Shown here piece after piece: positions 20,218-30,082 of a DNA stretch of 64,000 nt (position 1 is the stretch's first letter; each line of letters begins with the position of its first letter). The DNA is from Globisporangium splendens. Its lineage: Eukaryota > Oomycota > Peronosporomycetes > Pythiales > Pythiaceae. The translations under genes and the position numbers were made by a program. The DNA lies in the NCBI GenBank assembly GCA_006386115.1, contig VFIW01000035.1, positions 186,001 through 250,000 on the forward strand, in the 5' to 3' direction. The notes under the pieces are model-generated. The model made no database searches and was not told the DNA's origin. It saw nothing but the letters and a program-made list of their open reading frames with translations.

Positions 20218-20976
20218 TCGAGTGTAAATACTGGATAGCCCATTTGCCAATCACAAAGCTGTAGTGTACAGTGGCGTTTTGCTTGAAGCTGCAGCGGTGT
20301 AGGCGAATGATGACGAGAGAAAGCAAATTGGTCACCTGTTCACTGCAATTGGACGATCGCTTCGATCGACGTCAGTAGTCATTAGAACATCGCCTCGTGG
20401 AAGCGAGAGCTTGTATTTCTGACCATCCACGTTATGGAGAGACTGATGGACATAACGCATACGTTTTGTGGGATTAAAAAACTCATGTGCTGACGTCCAG
20501 TTTCGCTCGTGGCTAGTTGGATCACTCGTTCTTCACGGCTCGCATTTTATGCGTGGCGAGTCCGCCTCACCTTGTACACTAGCGTAATCCTCGACAGGGT
20601 TCTGTCTCAGCGAGAGCGTCTACAGAAACACAGTATGTATCAACTTGAGTGGATTACGTTCTGATGCAATCAAGTTGTGACTGCTAATATGCCCTTCTAC
20701 TGTCCCTTCTTTCGCTCACGCGAGCTCCTATGCATTAACGTTAGACAACACCGTCTCTTCCCAGCCGATAAAACTAGACTTTGTGGGGAAGTGGAGCATC
20801 GTCCTCTTCACCAGTGGTCTTGCCCCAAAGTCGCTTCAATAGAGTGCGATACGGCTCACGCTTTCAACGTCACTCCAGCTTTTCTGCGACACCGACCGTC
20901 CGTCCGTTGCAAGGATGTAATTGCTTTGTCCCAACATTACTTCAAGAGCGGTGGCAATCCCAATTGTGACCCTGTT
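20218..20976. other. Palindrome spacer (759 bp)
   Basis: Unique sequence between the arms. A 104-codon plus-strand frame (20677-20991) reaches into the right arm but has no recognisable motif. No gene is called. It lies at the divergent upstream side of both SnoaL genes. Confidence 0.6.
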
Positions 20977-22379
20977 TTGCCAAAGATGTAGCCATTTCTT
21001 CAGAAGTCGCAATCACTTTGACCAAATAGGGTCTTACTCTAGCCAATCAAAATGCACACAGACGCATTGTCACCGTCCTGTTTTGTCACAAAATACGTCA
21101 ACAGTGACTAAAAGCGATCTTCCGAAAAACTGCTAATCAGTGCTTGACAAATCAGTGCGGCACTCTGGTCCGGCTCCACCATGGCTCTCATCTCCCTTAC
21201 AATATGCTGCTGACTCCGCAGGCGAACAGAAGCGCCGACTGCAACAACTGGTTGCACGACAGCATCAAAGAATGCATAATACACGTACGTAGACGTGTAC
21301 GCAGCATGCTCTTGGGAAGACTGTAAGCAGCAAAGCCCCTGAGAGCAACCTCAAGTTACCACACAAGTGTCGCCGCTCGTGTTCCAACACTCCAGTCTCC
21401 TTTGCTCATTCCTCAATTTGATCTCTGATCAGCATCCACCGGTCCACTCGCTGCAGTATACAAATACTCTGACCACGATGAACGTCCTCAAGTCGTGCGC
21501 CGCCGCTCTTCTCGCTATCGCCAGCCTCGCGTCCATCGAAGCCGCGCGATGCGTTCCCGACAAGACCCTCGAAGCCAACGAGGCCCTCGGTGGCAACGCC
21601 CTGGATGCCTTCTTCAACAAACGCGATGTCAGCGCTGTCGACAAGTACGTTGGCACAGAGTACTTGCAACACAACCCAGGTGTGAAGGACGGACCCGGTG
21701 AGCTCAAGTCGTTCATCGAGGTGTTCCCAAGCGACAGCAAGTTCGAGCTTGGAACGACTGCCGCCGAGGGCGACTTGGTCTGGACCTACGCTCGCTACAC
21801 TGGTATCCCAGGCCTCAATGTCTCGGTCATTGTCGACATCTTCCGCGTGAAGGACGGCAAGCTGGTGGAGCACTGGGACGTGATTCAGCAGGAGGTGCCT
21901 GCTTCCGAGACTGTGAGCGGGCGTCCGATGTTCCCTATCACGACCTCGACCCCTGCTCCAGTGGTCAAGGGCTGCGGTGAGGCGACTGGCGTTCCATGCG
22001 AGACGCAGGAGCAACTCGACGCGAACAAGGTGCTCGCTGCCACGGCGCTCGACGCCTTCTTCAACAAGCGCGACGTGAGCGCGGTCGACAAGTACATCGG
22101 CACCGAGTACTTGCAGCACAACCCACGCGTGAAGGACGGTCCAGAGGAGCTCAAGTCGTTCATCCAAACCTTCCCGAGCGACAGCAAGTTCGAGCTCGGC
22201 ACGCAGGTCGCTCAAGGTGACTTGGTGTGGACCCACGGCCGCTACACTGGCATCCCCGGTCTCAACCCCATGATCATCGTCGATATCTTCCGTGTGAAGG
22301 ACGGCAAGCTGGTGGAGCACTGGGACATTGCGCAGGAGGAAGTGACGCAGACGGCGAGCGGACGTCCAATGTTCCCAAT
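20977..22379 (+). repeat. Large palindrome, right arm (1,403 bp)
   Basis: Partner of 18815-20217. Outside the arm the two ends differ at once: ...CCCAATCGGGGCGTAA here against ...CCCAATTACGGCGTAA on the left copy. Confidence 0.95.
21404..21420 (+). promoter_or_regulatory. Oomycete-type initiator of SnoaL gene C
   Basis: GCTCATTCCTCAATTTG, 57 bp before the ATG at 21478. It is a near-perfect match to the oomycete initiator and supports both the start choice and the organism assignment. Confidence 0.82.
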
Positions 22380-22389
22380 CGGGGCGTAA
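21478..22389 (+). CDS. Secreted two-domain SnoaL-like protein C (right palindrome copy)
   Basis: Predicted 303 residues, the twin of protein B: signal peptide 1-22, two SnoaL-like repeats, Thr/Pro linker with CGEATGVPC, and ends FPIGA where B ends FPITA. The near identity along 1.4 kb, including promoter, implies recent duplication or continuing gene conversion. The two genes diverge from a common upstream region and would be expressed from identical promoters. On the other side it converges on the TAF2-like gene, with 279 bp between stop codons. Function unknown beyond the predicted NTF2-like fold and export. Confidence 0.87.
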   Translation: MNVLKSCAAALLAIASLASIEAARCVPDKTLEANEALGGNALDAFFNKRDVSAVDKYVGTEYLQHNPGVKDGPGELKSFIEVFPSDSKFELGTTAAEGDLVWTYARYTGIPGLNVSVIVDIFRVKDGKLVEHWDVIQQEVPASETVSGRPMFPITTSTPAPVVKGCGEATGVPCETQEQLDANKVLAATALDAFFNKRDVSAVDKYIGTEYLQHNPRVKDGPEELKSFIQTFPSDSKFELGTQVAQGDLVWTHGRYTGIPGLNPMIIVDIFRVKDGKLVEHWDIAQEEVTQTASGRPMFPIGA

Positions 22390-22668
22390 CTTCTCTTTCT
22401 CTCGCACATCTGCAACAGTGTGGTTTTAAAAGTTCACAGAACTACCTTGACTTGCATCAGGTTTTTCAAAACCAGTCGTCTCACCTAGCGTTGAGCATTG
22501 CATACGATAAACAACAACCTCAAATTCATTTTGTTTCTTGAGTATATGCTTAGAAGATAATGTGTGCAATTCGCTACGAAGCACACTTCCATGGATTTAC
22601 AAAAGACCTGTGTGCCCAAGCTTTCTTGAACTCCTTGTGCACACATCAATTGTATTTCAGTATGCGGA

Positions 22669-25600
22669 CTAGATTTTGTGCGAGCGGAACACCGTTTCCC
22701 CCATTTTGAAGTTGAACTTCTTGCCGCGGAGTTGCTCCAACGTTGCATCAGCCGAAGACGCTCCACCGGATAGTGGCGGCGAGATTCCAGAAAAGCTGCG
22801 CTTCCCTCCAACACCTTCACTTCCCGTTCGTCCGAGAGACGACGAACTTCCGACTGCTGACGAGGATTGAGACGATCGTCCATTTGCTGCGAGCATCCGA
22901 TTCTTGCTTTCCTCCATCATCAGACGCAGACTTTCGTAGCCTCCTGCCCAGTTTGCAGGCTTGTCCTGAACGGTGTGGGCGACGGCAATAGGCGTCGTCT
23001 CGCCCCAGACCTTACGATACAAAACCAACAGCGCCACACGAAGACGTTGATCAACGCCCGTGGTGGAATTCATCAACTTCCACAATTCTTCGGCAATACG
23101 GCGAGCAGAGGTGCTGTCATCGCGAAGTTTCGCCAAGTTAGGCAGCATGAACAACTCCATGATCTTGTCCTTTTCAGGACTTTTCAGCAGAAACGCGGGA
23201 GGATCGCGCATCTGAATGTACGTCATGATCCCAAGCGTGTAGCTGTGGTCCCACGTTGCGAGTACCTGGGTGGCGACACCTGGAGGAAAGCCGCGGATGC
23301 AATTGAGACACACCTGAACGCTGAACAAACGAACTCCAGGAGACTCCTCAACCTGGAGCAGCTTGGAGACCCACAATAACGCTGCAGTAGGACCGTATAC
23401 GTTTGCCAGGCTATCCGGAGGTAAATTTCGCTTCGTACCGCCGTAGCCTGAACCACGAGCAGCAGTACTTCCTCCAGCTCCGATCAATGAAGATGAGCTG
23501 CTTGGGGGACCATTCGGGTCTTCTGCAAAATATAGGCGAACGATGCACTCAATAGCCGCTTTTCGCACAACGTTGATATGCTTCGGAGACGCGTACTCAT
23601 GGAAGTTAACTTGCTTCTCATCGCATCGTCCAGCGAGAATCAAGTTGCACAATGCCTCCAAGCAGCAAACCGTCACAGTCTTGCGATAGCTGGGCTGGAC
23701 CTGATCGTAATGCAAGTACCGCAGGATCTCATTCACGACCTTTGCGTCCGCAGACGCATGCATCGGTCGGTCCACGCTGAGTAACGAAAGCGACAGCACA
23801 ATGTTTCCAATGTAGAAACAGTCGTCTGCAACTTGCGACTGGTCATCCATCTCAACGTAGTTTTTCGAGTTGTCATTTTCGGTCAGCAACTGCAGCAAAA
23901 AGGTCTCAATCTCAGGTGGAGACTTTCCATTTTGCGCCCGAATCATCGCCAGCGCGCGAGGCACAGTCTTCTTGATCTCATACTCTCCAGCCGCATAGTC
24001 TTGCACTTGAATTTGCTTACTCGAGATGGATGCTTGCTGCGCACCCAATGCCTCCAAGATGACCTTGCCGCCTGACGGCACGAAATAGTTTGGAAGTGGC
24101 ATATCCGTGTTTCGATCGAAGAAATGCTCCTTGAAAATGCGAAAGAGATTGTGCATAGCTTTCCAGATAGGAAGCTGGGTGTTTGCATTCGTCAGCGGGG
24201 CGTGGATCGACTGCCAGATACCAAGAGACAATGTCGCTTCTGCCCGTAGTCGGCGAGAGTGAGTAGTAAGCCCACTCATACACTCAGTCAGCACACGGCA
24301 CGACATCACATTCGGCTTCTCATGCGGTTGATGGAAAAGCGCCAACGCTCGAGCAGCATGAACACGAGAGCCGACCTTTTTGTCGGACAATAGCTGCTCC
24401 ATCCAGTTGAAATCCGGTTGATGCATCACGACATGACGAAGCCACGAGCAGCCCGTGTCGATCTTCACCCAAAATACTGGCGTGTCGTTCAAGCCCATAC
24501 CTGGACCGCCAACAGAGACGGAATCATCGGCATCCGCGAGACCTTGGCGTTTTCGACGTTTCTTACGAACCTTCGAGTGGCACGGGAAATCCCATTTGTG
24601 GCGCTTGCTCTCGATACGCTTCTGGTAAGTGTACTCACTGGTATCTTCGACAATTGTAATTGTGATCGGACCGGTATAGAGCTTTCCTCCTGGAGGAATC
24701 TCTTGCTGGAGGACTACTTCAGCTTGAGTCTGTTTACGGTTGTACCAGTACCCAACGGTGAAAAATGGCATTCCTGCTTCGAGAATCCAAGAACTGAGGA
24801 ATGATTTTGTCAAATCTTGACCTGGAGCACCCGCAATAGCCTTCACAGCTTTCAGAAACGACAAGGTTGACAATGGTTCGCTTGAAGCACCGGTGTTCTG
24901 GGCAGATTTCGAAGTACCATTTCCCGTTTCTGCTTCGCCAGCATCCTCATCGCCGTCCCGAGAAGAAACTTTCTTGTCGTTGCCATCTCCATTCTCACCT
25001 TCTTCTTTGTTTGCACTCCCATCGGCCGTGCTAGCAGGAAGCTCACCACTATGGCCAGCTACAACTCGTTGAATGGCAATCGACAAGTGCTTCGGGCCAA
25101 CACGTTGCTCAATCATGTGAAGAACAAGTGGCGCTTTCACTTCAAGGAAAGGCAGCGACGATGGATCGTATTCAGCGTACACATCCACTTCTGAAGACAG
25201 CAATGCAGGAGAAAACTGGTCCGTCGTCAATTCCATAGTTGTAAGTGCGTCCATGGCCAACTGGATGCGATAGCCGTACTCCTCTTCGCCATAAATGGAG
25301 CGCACGTAAGTGTTTACGAGATGACCAATGATGCCAATGAGGACCCACGCGTCCTTGGTCGTCTGGATACCAACAGCGCCACCGATCCAGCTCCCAACCA
25401 ATGCTTTCACCTGTGCAAGATGCGACGGTAGATCGCGATCAATGATCCTCGGACCATGCAATAAATTCTTGTCCAGGAACGAACACCCAGCATAATACTG
25501 AATTTCTTCAGGTGGGTCTTCCACAAACACCTGCTGGTACGTCTTGAATGGGTACTTGGCATTCAGGTATTGCTCAAAGTACTCCATGGTCGACGACAAC

Positions 25601-26589
25601 TTGGACGTGCAGTACACGACGTCTTCAAAGTATTCCGGGAGCGCAAAGTGCGTCATTCGCGACATCTCAGGCGGCACATACAGCCGAAATGGACCAACCG
25701 CGAACCCAATCGACGAGCAGTTTGTCTTCGAGTTGATGACATAGCGGAAAGAACGGTACTGGCCGTTCTGGTCGACCACTTGCTGCACCATTTGCCCACT
25801 GCACACAGCCACGCACCAGTACGGGACCGTGATCTCCAAGCGAAGCGGACACGTATCTCTCAGAGTATCTCGGCACGGCATCCACGTGCGCGCACCATCA
25901 CAGAGTCCACCAAACGGGCCGCAGTACGTGTACATATGCGGTGATCGCTTGGGCTGGTTCTCGTCGGGGAGAAGAAAGCGCATCCCACCGCTTGGCTCCT
26001 TCACTTCGTACTCGATGCGCACAACAATAGGCTTAAACCCCGTCGTGCTCTTCGGCAGCTTGTCGACATCCCACTGGTCGAGCACAAGTTTGTTCCCATC
26101 CGCGTCTTCATCTTCATCGTCTTCATCATCGTCTTCCTCGTCATCCTCTTCGCCTTCTTCGTCTCCCCCTTCTTTCCCTTTGCGTCGTTGCCTTTTCGAC
26201 GCTGCTTTCTCCGCGGCCACGCGTTCTTTCTCCGCCGCGAGCAGATCCGCATCCGATAGCGGTAAAATGTGCACTTCCCTCGGCATCTGGATGATCAATT
26301 CGCCCTCTTTCGAAGCGACAATCGCACCGCGGTAGAACAGATCGAACGTCGCGAGGTCCCGATACGATTCGTCTACGACCTCGCCGAGGAAATCGAGCTG
26401 CTCGAACGTGGCGTCGTGGCCGTTGATCTGGATCGCCTTGACGCGCAGCTGCCGCGCGTGGAGCCGCACGACCTTGAGCATCGACGCTTTGGGTGCCAGG
26501 ATCACCTCGGCCACGCCCGCCACCGTCTTGCCCAGCACGTCCACGTTCAGGTACGCGCGCTGCTGCAGGTACTCGTAGTCGCGCATCAT
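22669..26589 (-). CDS. TAF2: TFIID subunit TAF2-like (catalytically dead M1-aminopeptidase fold)
   Basis: Predicted 1,306 residues. The tandem ATGATG at 26589/26586 is preferred over an upstream GTG. The N-terminal half follows the M1 aminopeptidase/TAF2 plan: an early YLNVDV...AEVILAP beta-sandwich region; a long acidic Glu/Asp insertion (about residues 145-170); FGGLCDGARTWMPCRD; CSSIGFAVGPF; YAGCSFLDKNL; then LVGSWIGGAVGI where M1 enzymes have HExxH, so the zinc site is absent, as known for TAF2. The C-terminal half is helical repeat-like, with a Ser/Gly-rich segment and a basic FNFKMGETVF end. TAF2 binds initiator DNA and helps recruit TFIID. It is intron-free by eye. A decayed copy of an internal part lies at 29525-29740. 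Confidence 0.82.
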   Translation of the reverse strand: MMRDYEYLQQRAYLNVDVLGKTVAGVAEVILAPKASMLKVVRLHARQLRVKAIQINGHDATFEQLDFLGEVVDESYRDLATFDLFYRGAIVASKEGELIIQMPREVHILPLSDADLLAAEKERVAAEKAASKRQRRKGKEGGDEEGEEDDEEDDDEDDEDEDADGNKLVLDQWDVDKLPKSTTGFKPIVVRIEYEVKEPSGGMRFLLPDENQPKRSPHMYTYCGPFGGLCDGARTWMPCRDTLRDTCPLRLEITVPYWCVAVCSGQMVQQVVDQNGQYRSFRYVINSKTNCSSIGFAVGPFRLYVPPEMSRMTHFALPEYFEDVVYCTSKLSSTMEYFEQYLNAKYPFKTYQQVFVEDPPEEIQYYAGCSFLDKNLLHGPRIIDRDLPSHLAQVKALVGSWIGGAVGIQTTKDAWVLIGIIGHLVNTYVRSIYGEEEYGYRIQLAMDALTTMELTTDQFSPALLSSEVDVYAEYDPSSLPFLEVKAPLVLHMIEQRVGPKHLSIAIQRVVAGHSGELPASTADGSANKEEGENGDGNDKKVSSRDGDEDAGEAETGNGTSKSAQNTGASSEPLSTLSFLKAVKAIAGAPGQDLTKSFLSSWILEAGMPFFTVGYWYNRKQTQAEVVLQQEIPPGGKLYTGPITITIVEDTSEYTYQKRIESKRHKWDFPCHSKVRKKRRKRQGLADADDSVSVGGPGMGLNDTPVFWVKIDTGCSWLRHVVMHQPDFNWMEQLLSDKKVGSRVHAARALALFHQPHEKPNVMSCRVLTECMSGLTTHSRRLRAEATLSLGIWQSIHAPLTNANTQLPIWKAMHNLFRIFKEHFFDRNTDMPLPNYFVPSGGKVILEALGAQQASISSKQIQVQDYAAGEYEIKKTVPRALAMIRAQNGKSPPEIETFLLQLLTENDNSKNYVEMDDQSQVADDCFYIGNIVLSLSLLSVDRPMHASADAKVVNEILRYLHYDQVQPSYRKTVTVCCLEALCNLILAGRCDEKQVNFHEYASPKHINVVRKAAIECIVRLYFAEDPNGPPSSSSSLIGAGGSTAARGSGYGGTKRNLPPDSLANVYGPTAALLWVSKLLQVEESPGVRLFSVQVCLNCIRGFPPGVATQVLATWDHSYTLGIMTYIQMRDPPAFLLKSPEKDKIMELFMLPNLAKLRDDSTSARRIAEELWKLMNSTTGVDQRLRVALLVLYRKVWGETTPIAVAHTVQDKPANWAGGYESLRLMMEESKNRMLAANGRSSQSSSAVGSSSSLGRTGSEGVGGKRSFSGISPPLSGGASSADATLEQLRGKKFNFKMGETVFRSHKI

Positions 26590-27264
26590 CGTGGCCAACG
26601 CGCGCTCTTCCCTCCTTCTCTCTCTCAATCTATCTATCAACACGCGCGCTTTTCCGCCCTTTTCCGCTTCTTCTTGATTGCTGCGACGCCGATTTCACAT
26701 TGAGGCTGCCAATGTGGGGTGACGAGGCGGCTGTTTCCAGAACAAGGTGGGATGGATCGAGAAACTGGAGGGTGTGAAATCACAATACAAGGTTCTTGGT
26801 GAGATTATGTTGCACGATGAAGTGATAGTGCACAGATGTTGGATAATGGGTGTGTATTGTATCCGAGTATTTGCATTCCCTAATTGGTAGTTTATTTGGG
26901 AAACTAGGGTATTATTTTGGTAGGGTAGAGAGAGATCGGTAAAACCACATCTCGCATCTGCCGATTTGACTGTAAAACAGCATGTTGACGCTTTTGACGT
27001 CGTCTTTGCACACATGGACGTCCCCACCACGAATTGCATAGTCTGATTATAGCGCTATATGATGACAGTAATGGCATCAAGCATCCCCTTCTTCAAGGAC
27101 AAGCAGTGCAGTAGATTGTCCAACAATAAATGCTGACCCGGTCGCGCCACACAAACAATGAATGCATAAAGCACAAGAGTTGACGTGCACAGAGCATTCT
27201 TGATTCAACACATAAATGGGTCAGTCACTCTTTGCTATCATTAATGATCAAGTAGTAATTACAG
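26590..27264. other. Intergenic upstream of TAF2, up to LINE copy 2
   Basis: No supported gene. 27060-27110 (CATCAAGCATCCCCTTCTTC, then AAGGACAAGCAGTGCA) resembles 28690-28740, upstream of the single-domain SnoaL copy, so a related segment flanks the LINE fragment on both sides. Confidence 0.4.
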
Positions 27265-28039
27265 ATTTATTTATTTATAAGGTGAGGTGTATTTAGGTTC
27301 ATCGTCGTGACCTACAATATCCATCTCCAAACTAATCTTCATTACGAATTTCATCTAGGAGTGTAAATGTGTCTATAGCGCGGATTGCACTAGATCACTT
27401 CTGAATGCTAAATAATCTTTGACCAGGATGGCATGTTCTCTTGGTCCTATGTGAGGCTGCCTTGTGTTGTCCAATGACCTTGGGTCTTCCGAACTTCGCA
27501 TAAGCCAATGCATGACGTCGTTGTCAAGATCCTGGGTGAGATTGTTGAAAGCAGCTCTTTGAGTTGGGAAGTGAACCTGCGTTGAGGTTCTGGTGTCCAT
27601 GGCTAGGTTGGCGGCTGAGTCCGCCATCTTGTTGAAGGCACGGTAGTGATGGTACCATCCTCGGATGTCGATGCAATCCGCGAGTCGTCGACTTGTCTGG
27701 TATAAACGTGCCAATCGGTGCTGTCGAGGGGACCGATGCATTCTCTGTTGGGAGATAATGAGTGCACTGTCTCCAATCACGTACAGCGGTTCGAAGTGAC
27801 TGCGTTGGGCTTCTCGGAGTCCATGTATGAGACCCCAGTACTCGGCAAAGTTGTTGGTCGTGTCCTTCCTGCTATATGCCATGCTCGCGGCCCAAATTAA
27901 ACTGGCTGTGTGCGAGTCCTTATGGACACGCACGATAATGGATCCAGTCCCTCCTGGTCCTGGATTGCCGCGTGATCCACCATCGAGAAACAACAGGTAA
28001 ACGCCGCGAGTATCACTTGGAGTCAAGGGGATGGCGTCG
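27265..28039 (-). mobile_element. LINE copy 2, short 5'-truncated 3' end with RNase H
   Basis: Nearly identical on the minus strand to the 3' end of the LINE at 44468: RNase H from FLDGGSRGNPG to the stop at 27373, then 3' UTR and an (ATTT)n-type tail at 27265-27279. The homology starts at 28039 (DAIPLTPSDTRG). The in-frame Met-containing residues before it come from flanking DNA. No target duplication was found by eye, unlike copies 1 and 3. Confidence 0.88.
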
Positions 28040-28901
28040 AGCCATGGTGACATATGTTGTATCCAGAGGAACAATGGTCATAATATAGAATATTGGCAAG
28101 CTCATCATCGTTCAAACCCGACTTTCGCCGAACGTCTCGTTATAGAAGAGTTTCACTTCCAATGATGTCCTGAATTTAGCAAACAACCACAAACTGTCCT
28201 CTATTATTTTCCTATTCTTTCTAAAAATAGGAAAATAATACAGAACTGTTTCTATTTTTAAAAATAGATAAATATCCCATAAAAATAGGCAATATTGTCA
28301 ACGCATCAAGTCTGTTAATTTACAAGCATAAAGAATCGTCGCTGTGCGATCACGAGGCTCTCTCAATGTATTGCAGCATGCGCTAGAAATGCTATTTTGA
28401 ATTACGAGGTTAGTTGCGTCGAGTGTTGACTACGAAGACCCGTTTGCCCCATGTAAGGAACTAAAGAGTAGTTGCGATCCAGGTCCTTCAAACCTTTACT
28501 TTCTAGAACCGTGCTTCGAACTAAAAATTGAACAGCATTCAATATTAACATAGTGTCAAGTTTACGTCTTTGACGTAATCTTGCGTACGTTAATGTCGCT
28601 ATCACAAGTTTGCGTCTTTGGCGAGAAGGGCCAAATTTGACGTCAGCTTCACGTATGGAAACGTGATGACGAGCCCATGTGAGTTGGCGCCAGTCATCAT
28701 GGGAGCTCCAAGCATCCCCATCATCAAGGACGAGTCATGCATCGCCGTCTGCTTTCCCCAAATACTCGGCCAGTCGTGCGACACCATATAGCATAGACGT
28801 GTACACAGCATGCTTGGGACTGTGAGCAGCAAAGCCCCTGAGAGCAGTTTTCTGAGTGCACACAAGCCTCGCCTTCGTATCCCAGCAAAACAGTCTTCTT
28901 C
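28040..28901. other. Intergenic with AT-rich hairpin
   Basis: AT-rich. 28202-28216 and 28226-28240 form a perfect 15-bp stem with a 9-nt loop; further TATTTTTAAAAATA-type palindromes follow to about 28290. 28790-28860 is a diverged copy of the SnoaL upstream region (GTGTAC.CAGCATGCT, GCAGCAAAGCCCCTGAGAGC). Confidence 0.5.
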
Positions 28902-28917
28902 GCTCATTCTTCAATAT
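28902..28917 (+). promoter_or_regulatory. Initiator-like element of SnoaL copy D
   Basis: GCTCATTCTTCAATAT, 55 bp before the ATG. It corresponds to the initiator of genes B and C but the terminal TTT is altered to TAT. Confidence 0.6.
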
Positions 28918-28972
28918 GATCTTCCAAATCAACCACCACCCTACTCTGTAGTGCTCTCCCCATCCCGCCACG

Positions 28973-29365
28973 ATGAACTCCCTAAAGACCCTCAAAGTCA
29001 ACAGAACCCTCGTTGGCAACGCCTTGGACGCCTTCTTCAACAGGCGCGACGTGAGCGCGGTCGACAAGTACATCGGCACCGAGTACTTGCAGCACAACCC
29101 ACGCGTGAAGGACGGTCCAGAGGAGCTCAAGTCGTTCATCCAAACCTTCCCGAGCGACAGCAAGTTCGAGCTCGGCACGCAGGTCGCTCAAGGTGACTTG
29201 GTGTGGACCCACGGCCGCTACACTGGCATCCCCGGTCTCAACCCCATGATCATCGTCGATATCTTCCGTGTGAAGGACGGCAAGCTGGTGGAGCACTGGG
29301 ACATTGCGCAGGAGGAAGTGACGCAGACGGCGAGCGGACGTCCAATGTTCCCAATTACGGTGTAA
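28973..29365 (+). CDS. Leaderless single-domain SnoaL-like protein D
   Basis: Predicted 130 residues. The start MNSLKTLKV matches the first residues of B/C, but the signal peptide and the first Cys region are deleted. The sequence joins NALDAFFNRRDVSAVDKY and then follows the second domain of B/C to SGRPMFPI. From about 29043 to the stop the DNA is almost identical to that domain, whereas the upstream part is clearly diverged; this is a sign of gene conversion or a recent partial copy. If made, the protein should stay in the cytosol. It could equally be a dying copy. It is followed by a TAF2 fragment, as gene C is followed by TAF2. Confidence 0.68.
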   Translation: MNSLKTLKVNRTLVGNALDAFFNRRDVSAVDKYIGTEYLQHNPRVKDGPEELKSFIQTFPSDSKFELGTQVAQGDLVWTHGRYTGIPGLNPMIIVDIFRVKDGKLVEHWDIAQEEVTQTASGRPMFPITV

Positions 29366-29524
29366 TTCTCGTTCTCACCCTCGTTTCTGCAGTCAGCGTG
29401 GGGTTTTCATAGCCTGGTCGATAAAGCTGAAGGAGGACGTCGTAGCGTGACCAGTTTAGCTTGCATTATTTGCCTTGCGACGTTGGATTTATCTTTATCT
29501 GTAAAATCCAACATCATCGGTCTG

Positions 29525-29740
29525 CCTTACCTCGTTTTAAAAATCCCATACGTAGCTTGCTCTCGATAAGCGCTCCTCGACAATTGTAATTGAGATCGGG
29601 CTGGTGTAAAGTATTCCTCGTGGAGGGAATCTTGCTGAAGATCAACGTTCTTTGGCATGGACCTCCCTTAGCTTGAACCAATCCCCACGATGAAATATGG
29701 TATTCTTGTCTTGAGAACCGAAGTGGTGAGTCTGATAGGC
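29525..29740 (-). pseudogene. TAF2 fragment (decayed segmental duplicate)
   Basis: Resembles 24567-24805 inside the TAF2-like gene: shared GCTTGCTCTCGATA, CTCGACAATTGTAATTG.GATCGG, GGAGG.AATC.TTGCTG and TGAAA.ATGG.ATTC.TG. Indels break the frame. The orientation relative to the adjacent SnoaL copy equals that of the parental pair (SnoaL then convergent TAF2). Confidence 0.78.
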
Positions 29741-30082
29741 TCACTCAAGCGCCACTGCTTTCGTTCCTGCTTCTGCTTAGCTGTATCCAGATCGAGTCTC
29801 CAGAATTTTGCATTGTATTGTATTCCAGCACGGATTGCAAAAAATGCAAAACATGTGATCAAGTGATAGGTTATTTTTGTGGTAGGATACATGAAAGTGT
29901 GAAGAGGCTGACAAAGTCGACTCTCGTGATTTTGATGCATTCTTTACAAATCGCGCTGCTAGTGGAGATGTGTATATGTGTCTGTATTTGTAGATCCAAT
30001 CAGTCCCTCTGGTGCTACATCTTTCGCTCCTCTGCTGATTCGACGTGGATGCATTGTATTGTACCTCGGCGCTCTAGTTCCA
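29741..30082. other. Intergenic
   Basis: 342 bp between the TAF2 relic and the 3' end of the UBR gene. Nothing recognised. Confidence 0.4.

Noticed and set aside
18815..22379. Palindrome as an assembly fold-back artefact
   Set aside because: Not excluded, but the arms end at different sequences, the spacer is unique, one base differs between arms, and the partial third copy at 28.9 kb shows this family duplicates; treated as real pending long reads.
27373..28074. Complete small RNase H gene starting at 28074
   Set aside because: The first residues come from DNA flanking the LINE truncation at 28039; the rest equals the LINE C-terminus. It is an element fragment, not a host RNase H.
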